This document shows positions 8,059 to 16,110 of a DNA stretch of 64,000 nucleotides, piece after piece; position 1 is the stretch's first letter, and each line of letters starts with the position of its first letter. The translations under genes and the position numbers were made by a program. The stretch comes from Afipia sp. OHSU_II-C1 (GTDB taxonomy: Bacteria > Pseudomonadota > Alphaproteobacteria > Rhizobiales > Xanthobacteraceae). The notes beneath the pieces were generated by a model. That model worked only from the letters and a program-made list of their open reading frames with translations. It was not told the DNA's origin and made no database searches. The stretch spans positions 1-64,000 of the forward strand of contig NZ_APJI01000014.1 of NCBI RefSeq assembly GCF_000497575.1. Direction: 5' to 3'.

Positions 8059-8559
8059 ATGCGCCGTCCGCAACGCCTGATTGCCGCCACCATTCTTGCC
8101 GCGATGTCGCTCGCGCTTGCCGGCTGCTCCAGCGGCAATTTCGATCCGACCGATCTGATGGACTGGTTCGACACCAAGAAGAAGATTCCCGGCGAGCGCA
8201 GGCCGGTATTTCCCGAGGGCGTGCCGGGCGTCGAGCAGGGCGTGCCAAGGGACATGTACAAGGGCTCCCGCCAGGATCCGCCGCCGCCGGTAGCCGAGAC
8301 CCCGCCGCCTGCACCGGAGCCGAAGGCCAAATCGCGCAAGTCCGCAACGCGGGAGGCTGAACCGTTCCCGCAGCCGGTGGATGAGCCCGGCGCGGCTGCG
8401 CCGAAGATGAAGAAGCCAAAGCGAACCCGCATTACGGCGCCGGAGCCCGATCCCGAGCCTGCAGCGCAGGCCGCGCCAGCGCCGCAGCATGCTGCGCCCC
8501 AGCAGCAGGCGCCATCCTCATTCCCTGCGCCACTGCCAAGCGGGGGCTTCGCGCGCTGA
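8059..8559 (+). CDS. Proline-rich lipoprotein in the bamB position
   Basis: 166 residues with a lipoprotein signal: LALAGC gives lipidated Cys23. After a short segment (FDPTDLMDWFDTKKKIPGER, then VFPEGVPGVEQGVPRDMYKG) the protein becomes low-complexity, rich in Pro, Ala, Glu and Lys, with no folded domain visible. In many proteobacteria the gene between yfgM and der is bamB, an outer-membrane-assembly lipoprotein with an eight-bladed propeller; here the gene in that place has no propeller. It may be a lineage-specific envelope lipoprotein or a shrunken substitute. Probably co-transcribed with both neighbours. Confidence 0.75.
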   Translation: MRRPQRLIAATILAAMSLALAGCSSGNFDPTDLMDWFDTKKKIPGERRPVFPEGVPGVEQGVPRDMYKGSRQDPPPPVAETPPPAPEPKAKSRKSATREAEPFPQPVDEPGAAAPKMKKPKRTRITAPEPDPEPAAQAAPAPQHAAPQQQAPSSFPAPLPSGGFAR

Positions 8560-8643
8560 TTTAGACTCCCGGCGCGGTCCTTTGGGCTGCGCATTTTGAT
8601 CCCTTTATTGACACGAGGTCCGTAAAGGGCGAACGGATCACCC

Positions 8644-10041
8644 ATGTCCTTCACCATCGCTATCATCGGCCGGCCCAATGTCGGCAAGTCGACCCTGTTC
8701 AACCGGCTGGTTGGGCAGAAGCTGGCGCTTGTCGATGACCAGCCGGGTGTGACGCGCGACCGCCGCGAGGGGGACGGGCGTCTCGGCGATCTCGAATTCA
8801 CCCTGATCGACACGGCCGGTCTCGATGAAGGCCCGAAGGGCTCGCTGACCGCGCGGATGCAGGAGCAGACCGAAGCGGCGATCGCGCTGGCCGACGCACT
8901 GATGTTCGTGATCGATGCACGCGCGGGACTGACGCCGACCGATCGCGCCTTCGCGGACTTCGCACGCCGCGCCAACAAGCCGGTGGTGCTGGTCGCCAAC
9001 AAGAGCGAGGGGAAGCACGGCGAAGCGGGCGCGATGGAATCCTACGCGCTCGGGCTCGGCGATCCGATCCCGATTTCCGCCGAACACGGCGAAGGGCTCA
9101 GCGATCTTTACGACGCGCTACGCGTGCTGATGCCGGAGCCGGCCGAAACCGATGAGAACGAGGATGATCCGGACTCGTTCGAGAACGTGGACGGCGAGGA
9201 TGAGAACCTGTCGACGCGCCCGATCCGCGTCGCCGTCCTTGGACGACCCAATGCGGGCAAATCAACGCTGATCAATTACCTGCTCGGCGAGGAACGGCTG
9301 CTGACCAGCCCCGAAGCCGGCACCACGCGCGATTCCATTGCCGTCGACGTAATGTGGAAGGGCCGCGAGTTTCGCGTGTTCGACACCGCCGGCCTGCGGC
9401 GGCGTTCGCGCATCGAGGACAAACTCGAAAAGCTTTCGGTCTCGGACGCACTGCGCGCGGTCCGCTTCGCGGAAGTCGTCGTGCTGATGATGGATGCGCA
9501 GAACAGGTTCGAGGAGCAGGACCTGCGGCTCGCCGATCTGATCGAGCGGGAAGGCCGCGCCCTCGTGATTGCCGTCAATAAATGGGATCTGATGGAGCGC
9601 GCGCCGAACCAGATCGCCCGGCTGCGCGAGGATGCCGACCACTGGCTGCCGCAGGTGCGCGGCGCGCCCATCGTCGCGGTGTCCGGCATGATGGGCGAGG
9701 GCATCGACAGGCTGATGAGCGCTATCGAGGACGCCTACGGTGTCTGGAACCGGCGTATCTCGACTGCATCGCTCAATCGCTGGTTTGAGCAGGCGGTCCA
9801 GACCAATCCGCCGCCGGCGGTGTCGGGCCGGCGGCTCAAGCTCAACTACATCACACAGGCCAAGGCGCGTCCGCCGAGCTTCGTGGTGTTCTGCTCGCGC
9901 TCGGACGCGATCCCGGAATCCTACCTGCGCTACCTGATCAACAGCATGCGCAGTTACTTCGAACTGCCCGGCACTCCGGTCCGCATCACGCTGCGGGAGA
10001 AGGACAATCCGTTCGCACATAAAGCGAAGCGGAAGTCTTGA
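8644..10041 (+). CDS. der: Ribosome-biogenesis GTPase Der
   Basis: 465 residues with two tandem TrmE-Era-EngA GTPase domains. Domain 1: GRPNVGKST (about 9-17), DTAG, NKSE; domain 2: GRPNAGKST (about 201-209), [17 protein letters not shown]-like C-terminal domain follows, ending with [19 protein letters not shown], the usual Der tail. Der is an essential GTPase that assists late 50S assembly. An acidic linker ([19 protein letters not shown], about 160-180) joins the G domains, as in other alphaproteobacteria. Third gene of the putative YfgM-lipoprotein-der unit, separated from the lipoprotein by 84 bases. Confidence 0.97.
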   Translation: MSFTIAIIGRPNVGKSTLFNRLVGQKLALVDDQPGVTRDRREGDGRLGDLEFTLIDTAGLDEGPKGSLTARMQEQTEAAIALADALMFVIDARAGLTPTDRAFADFARRANKPVVLVANKSEGKHGEAGAMESYALGLGDPIPISAEHGEGLSDLYDALRVLMPEPAETDENEDDPDSFENVDGEDENLSTRPIRVAVLGRPNAGKSTLINYLLGEERLLTSPEAGTTRDSIAVDVMWKGREFRVFDTAGLRRRSRIEDKLEKLSVSDALRAVRFAEVVVLMMDAQNRFEEQDLRLADLIEREGRALVIAVNKWDLMERAPNQIARLREDADHWLPQVRGAPIVAVSGMMGEGIDRLMSAIEDAYGVWNRRISTASLNRWFEQAVQTNPPPAVSGRRLKLNYITQAKARPPSFVVFCSRSDAIPESYLRYLINSMRSYFELPGTPVRITLREKDNPFAHKAKRKS

Positions 10042-10146
10042 GATTCCGGCAGACGGAACAATTTATCACTTAATGGATTGATTCAGGTTTCGCGCCGTCG
10101 GGACCCGCATGTGCGGCTCCCGTTGTCCGTTGCAGCGGAGGGTGCC

Positions 10147-11805
10147 ATGCCGATTGTCAGGTCAGGATTCATTACGCTCCTTGCGCTGGTTTTCGGCGCG
10201 CTGTTTTTCCTCGCGGCCTATGACGCCGCCTCAGCAAGGCCCGGCGGCGGCCATGGCGGCGGAGGCGGAGGTTTCCGGGGCGGAGGTGGCGGCTTCCACG
10301 GCGGCGGCGGTGGTTTTCGTGGGGGCGGCTTCCATGGCGGAGGCTTCCGCGGTGGTGGCGCGGCGTTCCGTGGCGGCGGCGTCCGGATGGGCGGCGGACA
10401 TGCCTTCCACGCCCGGCCGTATATGTCCCGTTCATTTTCCCGGCCGAGCTACCGGGGTGGGCGGTCCTACGCCGTCCACAATCGGCAATTCAACCGCAGC
10501 GCGCGGTTCAACTCGTCTCGCGGCGCCGTTGCTCGCAACGCAATGGGGACCTCGAGCACAAGAGCGCTGAACGTTCGAAACACCCGCAATGCAAACGCAG
10601 TGCGGAATGCGTTCCACGCCCGTCCGGTCAACCGGGCCCTGCGCAACACCAGCGCGCTTCGTAACCCGGCAACCCGCGCGCTCGTCACAACACGTCTGGC
10701 GACGGCGGGCTGGCATGGAAATCATGGCTGGTGGCGTCACCGTCACGGCGGTTTCGGATGGGTGGGGCCGGTGTTCTGGCCGTTCGCCTTCTATGACATC
10801 TACGGTTACTCGCTGTGGGGCTACGACTACGACGTGGCCTTCTGGGACTATGGATATCCCGACATCTACGCGGGCATCTTCGCGCCTTACGGCTACGACG
10901 ATCTGATCGGCTACTCCGGCTATCTGCCAGGTTATGCCGCGCGGAGCGGGAGGGGCCGGGAGTCCTTTGCCTCGGCCGATCCGAATGATCGTGTCAGCCT
11001 GACACAAATGTGCGGCGAGGACAGCCGCGACATCGCCGGATTGCCGATCGACGCGATCCAGAAAGCGCTTGCGCCTGATGCGGCGCAGCGCGCGGCGCTC
11101 GACGATCTCGCCAACGCTTCGCAGAAAGCCGGGCAGGACATCAAGGCCACTTGCCCGACTGACATTGCGCTGACGGCGCCGCGTCGCCTTGCGGTGATGC
11201 AGCAGCGGATCGAGGCCATGGTGGCAGCGGTGAAAACCGTGCAGCCGCCGCTCGAGAAGTTTTACGGGCTTCTCAGCGACGAGCAGAAGGCGAAGTTCAA
11301 CGCGCTCGCGCAGCGGCAACGGCCCGCACGGTCCGGACAGACCATGGCGACGGCGCGGCCGAGCTGTGATGTGTCACAGCCCGGCGTGACCGATTGGCCG
11401 AGCGCGATGATCGATCAGGCGGTGAAGCCGACTGACGATCAGCGCAAGGGACTGGAAGCTCTCCAGAGCGCCGCAGCCAAGGCATCGGACATGCTGAAAT
11501 CATCCTGCGTGTCGGAGAATGCGAACACGCCGCCCGCGCGGCTCGCGGCTGTCGGCAAGCGGCTCGATACCATGCTGCAGGCGGTGAAGACCGTCCGCAC
11601 GCCGCTGGACAGTTTCTATGGATCGCTCAACGACGAGCAGAAGGCGAGCTTCGATGCCATCGGCCCGAAGCGGATGAGCGCCCTGGATGAAAACGCCATC
11701 GCCCGCAACGACGCGGATACGCCGCGCCGCGCACGTGGCCGCCGCCACCATCATTATGGCAACGTCGACTACATGATCCGGCGTATGATGTCGTTCGTTC
11801 GCTAA
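10147..11805 (+). CDS. Secreted Gly-rich protein with two LTXXQ (Spy/CpxP-like) repeats
   Basis: 552 residues from the ATG at 10147 (GGAGG six bases upstream). Signal peptide about 1-32 (ending ASA), then a Gly/His/Phe/Arg-rich stretch to about residue 100, a Ser/Arg/Asn-rich middle, a Tyr/Trp-rich segment, then two copies of a helical domain at about 280-385 and 405-510. Each copy carries KTVQPPLEKFYGLLSDEQKA or the related KTVRTPLDSFYGSLNDEQKA, the LTXXQ pattern of Spy/CpxP periplasmic chaperones, plus paired Cys. A periplasmic chaperone or metal-responsive role is possible but unproven. Convergent with the methyltransferase gene, the stops almost touching. Confidence 0.8.
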   Translation: MPIVRSGFITLLALVFGALFFLAAYDAASARPGGGHGGGGGGFRGGGGGFHGGGGGFRGGGFHGGGFRGGGAAFRGGGVRMGGGHAFHARPYMSRSFSRPSYRGGRSYAVHNRQFNRSARFNSSRGAVARNAMGTSSTRALNVRNTRNANAVRNAFHARPVNRALRNTSALRNPATRALVTTRLATAGWHGNHGWWRHRHGGFGWVGPVFWPFAFYDIYGYSLWGYDYDVAFWDYGYPDIYAGIFAPYGYDDLIGYSGYLPGYAARSGRGRESFASADPNDRVSLTQMCGEDSRDIAGLPIDAIQKALAPDAAQRAALDDLANASQKAGQDIKATCPTDIALTAPRRLAVMQQRIEAMVAAVKTVQPPLEKFYGLLSDEQKAKFNALAQRQRPARSGQTMATARPSCDVSQPGVTDWPSAMIDQAVKPTDDQRKGLEALQSAAAKASDMLKSSCVSENANTPPARLAAVGKRLDTMLQAVKTVRTPLDSFYGSLNDEQKASFDAIGPKRMSALDENAIARNDADTPRRARGRRHHHYGNVDYMIRRMMSFVR

Positions 11806-11806
11806 T

Positions 11807-12619
11807 TCAATTCGTGGCGGTGATGACATGAGCCCGGATGAGGCCGTCGATCGGTCCATTTCCAAATCGGCGCGCCAGCGCGTCCGCCGCGACCTCCGTC
11901 GCCTTTTCGAGCAGCGATGCATCGCGCGTCTCGATTTCGTTTCTGAGCGGTGTTCCCTGACAGTAGGCGATCGCAACGTCGCGCGGTGATGCAGCTTTGC
12001 TCTTGTGGTTGACGGTTTCAGGGGAAATGCCGGTGAAGCCCGCAGCGGCCAGCTCACCGCGTATTTTCGCAACATCGTGGTAGCCGTGCGGCGTGCGGGC
12101 CATGAACATCGGCGGGTCTTGCGGAAATAACGTGGCCAGTGACGCGGTCACGACATCGGCAAATTCGTTGTTGCCGATCCGGTCCCATACATTGAAGAAG
12201 AAATGGCCGCCCGGTTTCAGGACACGGCGGGCTTCGCTGAAACCCTTGACCTTGTCGGGAAAGAACATCGCGCCGAACTGGCAGGCAACGACGTCAAACT
12301 CCTGATTTCCGAATGGCAGGGCGAGCGCGTCGGCCTGCCGCCATGTGACCCGGCCGGGGTGAGATTGCTTCGCCATGGCATGATCGAGCATCGGCTGATT
12401 GAGATCGGTTGCCACGATCCGGGTCCGGGCGGGAAGCCGCGATACCATGGCTCGCGTCAGGACCCCCGTTCCGGCAGCGGTCTCAAGCACATTTGCGGGA
12501 TCGACCTTGGCGATCCGCTCGGCGAGGTCGTTTGCATAAGGTTGAAAAATGAGAGGAACAAAAAGCCTGTCGTAGATCTCGGGAATTGATCCCGAGAACA
12601 GCTTGTCGGTCGCGTCCAT
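11807..12619 (-). CDS. Class I SAM-dependent methyltransferase (UbiE-like)
   Basis: 270 residues. The Rossmann methyltransferase motifs are plain: VLETAAGTGVLTRAM (motif I, about 43-57), VATDLNQPMLDHA (post-I acidic residue), QADALALPFGNQEFDVVACQ (motifs II-III) and ARRVLKPGGHFFFNVWDR. The layout resembles ubiquinone/menaquinone C-methyltransferases and general Methyltransf_11 proteins, but the acceptor substrate cannot be read from sequence. It lies 50 bases after the DUF2147 gene on the same strand, so co-transcription is possible. Confidence 0.85.
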   Translation of the reverse strand: MDATDKLFSGSIPEIYDRLFVPLIFQPYANDLAERIAKVDPANVLETAAGTGVLTRAMVSRLPARTRIVATDLNQPMLDHAMAKQSHPGRVTWRQADALALPFGNQEFDVVACQFGAMFFPDKVKGFSEARRVLKPGGHFFFNVWDRIGNNEFADVVTASLATLFPQDPPMFMARTPHGYHDVAKIRGELAAAGFTGISPETVNHKSKAASPRDVAIAYCQGTPLRNEIETRDASLLEKATEVAADALARRFGNGPIDGLIRAHVITATN

Positions 12620-12669
12620 GTCGATCCTCCGCCATCTGGAAAATGGAGCGATTCTGATTCACCGGCGGC

Positions 12670-13047
12670 TTAGTTCGCCCGTGTCCATGTCGAGGACTTG
12701 CAGATCATTCCGCCCATGGCGCAGCCTGCTGTTGTCAACGTGCCGCCTGAGAGTGACATCTTGCCGGCATAGGTCTTGCCGTCTTCCGGATTGAATGCGG
12801 AGCCCTTCCACGCATCCGTGCCGTCCGGTTTCATGTCGTAGAAAATGCGCTGGCCGACCTTGGCGGGCGTTTCGACGCCCGGCTTGAGCCACACAAGCGA
12901 GCCGCAATACGCGCCGCCGCCACACGAGCCGATCTTGACCTTCGATGCGCCGGTGTCGCGCAGCCACGTGCCGCTGGGATCGCCTGCCAATGCCGATGTA
13001 CTAACGAGCGCGAGAGCAGCGATTGCGGCCGCAATTTTCAATGCCAT
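12670..13047 (-). CDS. DUF2147 family secreted protein
   Basis: 125 residues. Signal peptide about 1-21 (MALKIAAAIAALALVSTSAL, cleavage AGD-PSG). The mature part reads GTWLRDTGASKVKIGSCGGG then AYCGSLVWLKPG, FYDMKPDGTDAWKGSAFNPE and AGKMSLSGGTLTTAGC, the DUF2147 lipocalin-like pattern of small periplasmic proteins. Function of the family is unknown. The ATG at 13047 directly precedes the signal peptide; upstream frame extension has no protein character. Two Cys pairs could form disulfides. Confidence 0.85.
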   Translation of the reverse strand: MALKIAAAIAALALVSTSALAGDPSGTWLRDTGASKVKIGSCGGGAYCGSLVWLKPGVETPAKVGQRIFYDMKPDGTDAWKGSAFNPEDGKTYAGKMSLSGGTLTTAGCAMGGMICKSSTWTRAN

Positions 13048-13147
13048 TCCGTTTCCCCTCAAATATGCGCCAGCCTCTTTGTGCGAGCTTGCGCAAATTG
13101 AACAGGGGGACGTGAGGAGTGTCAACCGCAGGGCCTTGTGGCGGACG

Positions 13148-13891
13148 TTACTCGACCGGCGTGCGGAAGCTCTTGAGCGTCTTCGACGGGTAGTCGAAGA
13201 ACTTTCCGGTCTCGGTCCAGGACGGTGCGCACATCGGCACAATGAATTCTGCGGCCTGTTCCGGTGTGTCGAGGATCATCGGGTCCTCTCCGGGCATCAC
13301 AGTGGCTCGCATGCGGGTGCGGATCGGTCCGGGGCTGAACAGGTTGACGCGGATCGGTGTCGTTGCGGTCTCGTTCGCCCACACGCGCACGAGCGCATCG
13401 AGCGCGGCCTTCGATGCGGCATAGGGCCCCATATAGGCGGTAGCCTTGTGAGCGATGCCGGAGGTGATGAACACCGCGCGCGCCGCGTCGGATTTTTGAA
13501 GCAGCGGCTCCATGCAGCGGATCAGCTGGAAGTTTGCGGTGGTGTTCACCGCGAACATGTTGTCCCAGAATTTCGGATCGGTGTGACCGAGCGGCGAGGA
13601 CGTACCCGCGACGCCCGCATTGCCGATCAGAATGTCGAGCTTGCCATGGCGTTCGTTCAGTGCGGCACCAAGGCGCGCGATGCCGTCGAGGTCGGTCATG
13701 TCGAGCGGCACCAGCGTAGCATTGCCGCCGTCGGCGCGGATGGCATCGTCCAGCTCCTCGAGGCCGCCTTGTGTTCGCGCCACCGCAATGACGTGCGCGC
13801 CGGCTCGCGCCAGCGCGCGCGCCGTGGCGTAGCCGATGCCGCGCGATGCGCCGGTGACGAGGGCGATGCGGGCGGAGAGATCAACGGGCAT
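13148..13891 (-). CDS. Short-chain dehydrogenase/reductase
   Basis: 247 residues, classical SDR length. TGASRGIG (about residues 13-20) binds the nicotinamide cofactor, NAGVAG is the NAG motif, FITSGIAHKATAYMGPYAAS carries the catalytic Ser and Tyr with Lys in YAASK, and NLFSPGPIRTRMR is the PG motif. The substrate is unknown. I chose the ATG at 13891 (MPVDLSARIALVTGAS) because the cofactor motif sits at the right distance; the frame continues upstream to 14029 but that part would cover the divergent promoter. Divergent from the acetyltransferase-methyltransferase fusion gene (gap 136 bases). Confidence 0.88.
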   Translation of the reverse strand: MPVDLSARIALVTGASRGIGYATARALARAGAHVIAVARTQGGLEELDDAIRADGGNATLVPLDMTDLDGIARLGAALNERHGKLDILIGNAGVAGTSSPLGHTDPKFWDNMFAVNTTANFQLIRCMEPLLQKSDAARAVFITSGIAHKATAYMGPYAASKAALDALVRVWANETATTPIRVNLFSPGPIRTRMRATVMPGEDPMILDTPEQAAEFIVPMCAPSWTETGKFFDYPSKTLKSFRTPVE

Positions 13892-14027
13892 CCGAAAGGC
13901 ATCCTTTTCGTAACGGCCGGATTGGGCGGCCAGCGTGAGCAGTCTTTTAAAGGGGCCGTCGCGTGGCACAAGGCCGGAATGCCAAAAGACCGGAGTATAG
14001 CCGGGCAAGGCATGGTACAGGGACGCC

Positions 14028-15152
14028 ATGAGTTCGACGCTTCATTCCCGGGCGGGCCGCTGGCGCCCCATGTCGGAGGCCGATCTTCCGGCCGTCAATG
14101 CTCTCGCTAGCTGCATTCATCCGGACTATCCGGAGGATGAAGTGGTATTTGCCGAGCGGCTGCGGCTTTATCCGGACGGTTGCCGGGTGCTGGAGGGCGA
14201 GCAGGGTCTGGTCGCCTATGTCGTCAGCCATCCATGGCGGCATCTGGAACCGCCGTCGCTGAACGCGCTGCTTGGCGGACTGCCGCCGCAGCCATCGACG
14301 TTCTACATCCACGATCTTGCGCTGGCGCCGGAAGTGCAGGGCACCGGCGCGGCAACAAGCGTCGTCGCTTGGCTCGCGGATCATGCCTCCGCCTGCGGTC
14401 TGCCCGACATGTCACTGATAGCGGTCAACGGCTCTGCAGGCTTCTGGCAACGTCAGGGATTTAAAGCGGTGCACGATCCGCTGCTGGAGTCCGGGTTGCG
14501 CAGCTATGGCGACGACGCCCGCTTCATGGCGCGGCCGCTCGAGTGGCATGCGTCGTCGACAGAAATTGGCGGGCTGTATGAGCGTCACGCCACGGCATTC
14601 GATCGGGATCGCGGCAACCGGCTGGTGGAGCGCGCCTGGTTCGAGCGCTTCAGGGATGTCATGCCGGACGGTGCGGACGTACTCGATCTCGGCTGCGGGT
14701 CGGGCGAGCCGATCGCACGCTATTTGATCGAGGCCGGGCATCGCGTCACCGGTGTCGATTCAGCGCCGACGCTGATCGGGCTGTGCCGCTCGCGCTTTCC
14801 AGATGAGACGTGGATCGCGGGCGACATGCGCGAAGTCTCCCTTGCGCGCCGTTTCGGCGGTGTCGTTGCCTGGAACAGCTTCTTCCATCTGACGCCGGAC
14901 GATCAGCGCAAGATGTTCAGGATTTTTGCGGATCACGCCGGTCCGGGCGCAGCGCTGATGTTCACCAGCGGGCCGCGTGCCGGCGAGGCGATCGGCTCGT
15001 ATCAGGGCGAGGCGCTCTATCACGCCAGCCTCGACACGGCGGAATATGAGGCGCTGCTCGCCGCGCACGGCTTTTCAACCGTGCAGCATGTCGTCGAGGA
15101 TCAGTCCTGCGGAGGACTAACGGTGTGGCTGGCGCGCACGCTGTCCGCCTAG
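14028..15152 (+). CDS. Fusion of GNAT acetyltransferase and SAM methyltransferase
   Basis: 374 residues in one uninterrupted frame. Residues 1-165 are a GNAT N-acetyltransferase: FYIHDLALAPEVQGTGAATS contains the acetyl-CoA loop (QGTGAA), and NGSAGFWQRQGFK is the usual C-terminal strand. Residues about 175-374 are a class I methyltransferase: YERHATAFDRDRG, then VLDLGCGSGEPIARYLI (motif I), VTGVDSAPTLIGLC, WNSFFHLTPDDQRKMF. Each half looks complete, with key residues intact, so this is a two-activity protein and not a pseudogene. The two domains probably modify the same or related small molecules; substrate unknown. Start ATG follows GGGACGCC. Confidence 0.85.
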   Translation: MSSTLHSRAGRWRPMSEADLPAVNALASCIHPDYPEDEVVFAERLRLYPDGCRVLEGEQGLVAYVVSHPWRHLEPPSLNALLGGLPPQPSTFYIHDLALAPEVQGTGAATSVVAWLADHASACGLPDMSLIAVNGSAGFWQRQGFKAVHDPLLESGLRSYGDDARFMARPLEWHASSTEIGGLYERHATAFDRDRGNRLVERAWFERFRDVMPDGADVLDLGCGSGEPIARYLIEAGHRVTGVDSAPTLIGLCRSRFPDETWIAGDMREVSLARRFGGVVAWNSFFHLTPDDQRKMFRIFADHAGPGAALMFTSGPRAGEAIGSYQGEALYHASLDTAEYEALLAAHGFSTVQHVVEDQSCGGLTVWLARTLSA

Positions 15153-15300
15153 TTGTTCGGCGATTGTGCGCAATTTGTTGAAAATTGAAGACTCATTTGC
15201 AGGTTGCGGATAACCGCAGAGATGAATTCCGCCTTTCGGGTCATTTCCTCGTAAAGTTCAGCGTATTAGAGCCAGCAGGCTTTATCGCGAGGATCACGCT

Positions 15301-16014
15301 TTGTCCGTCAAAGAGTTTCTCAAGCAGCGAGCCGTCAAGGTCATAGTTGGCGGTAATTATAAACTTCCAAACTGGTATGATCCGCAGGGGCGGCTACGCA
15401 CCTTCGCATGCCGGACAACCCGCGTTTCACCGTTCCGGATGATGGTCGAGGTGCCGGTGGTCGGCAAGGTCGGCGACCGCGTCACATCCTATTTCCGCGA
15501 CTTCGGCACGTTCGACGGCTCCATCACTGACACGGTCGCGGGCGGCTTTCTGGTCGAGCTGGAGATGGTTCGCGCGCTGCGTGAAAAGTTTGCGAGCAAG
15601 CTCACCTGGCTGGAGAAGAAGCAGAAGGACCCCAGTATTTCCGACGAAAGGAAGGATGCGCGAATTATTCCCGCGAGTTCGCATTCCACGCTGACCCTGG
15701 CCGACGGCAACATCCAGGAATGCTTTGTGATCGACATGTCGGCTTCGGGCGCAGCAGTCTCGGCCCAGTTGCAGCCGGAGGTCGGAACGCCGCTGGCCGT
15801 TGGATCCTGCATCGGCCGCGTGGTCAGGCTTCTGCCAGACGGGTTCGCGGTCAGGTTCGTCGAGCGGCAGAATTGCAATGATCTCGACCGCCTCATCATC
15901 CGGCCGGTGTCTCTGCGCCCGGCAGCAGTTCAAGCGCGACGCGTGGCGGATGTGACCATCATGCAGTCGACGAGAACGATGTCTGGGGGAGCGGATTTGA
16001 TCGTGAGCCGCTGA
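15301..16014 (+). CDS. PilZ domain protein, probable c-di-GMP effector
   Basis: 237 residues from a TTG start; no ATG lies early in the frame. The C-terminal half has the PilZ ligand motifs: ERKDAR (RxxxR, about 116-121) and DMSASGAAV (DxSxxG, about 144-152), so it should bind cyclic di-GMP. The N-terminal half (RTTRVSPFRMMVEVPVVGKV, then GDRVTSYFRDFGTFDGSI) looks like a second, degenerate PilZ barrel lacking the Arg pair. It is transcribed alone, with a 148-base leader and a convergent purF downstream. Likely an adaptor in motility, polysaccharide or cell-cycle control; the partner cannot be told. Confidence 0.8.
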   Translation: MSVKEFLKQRAVKVIVGGNYKLPNWYDPQGRLRTFACRTTRVSPFRMMVEVPVVGKVGDRVTSYFRDFGTFDGSITDTVAGGFLVELEMVRALREKFASKLTWLEKKQKDPSISDERKDARIIPASSHSTLTLADGNIQECFVIDMSASGAAVSAQLQPEVGTPLAVGSCIGRVVRLLPDGFAVRFVERQNCNDLDRLIIRPVSLRPAAVQARRVADVTIMQSTRTMSGGADLIVSR

Positions 16015-16110
16015 CCGCTCGGCCACGCATGACCACCCGCGAGCGGAAACGCTTCCGCTCTCCTCATGTCCCGATTGTTACGGCACACAACACGCGAAGA
16101 TGGAGACGGC

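Noticed and set aside
8608-8613. TTGACA before der
   Set aside because: No -10 element at a suitable distance.
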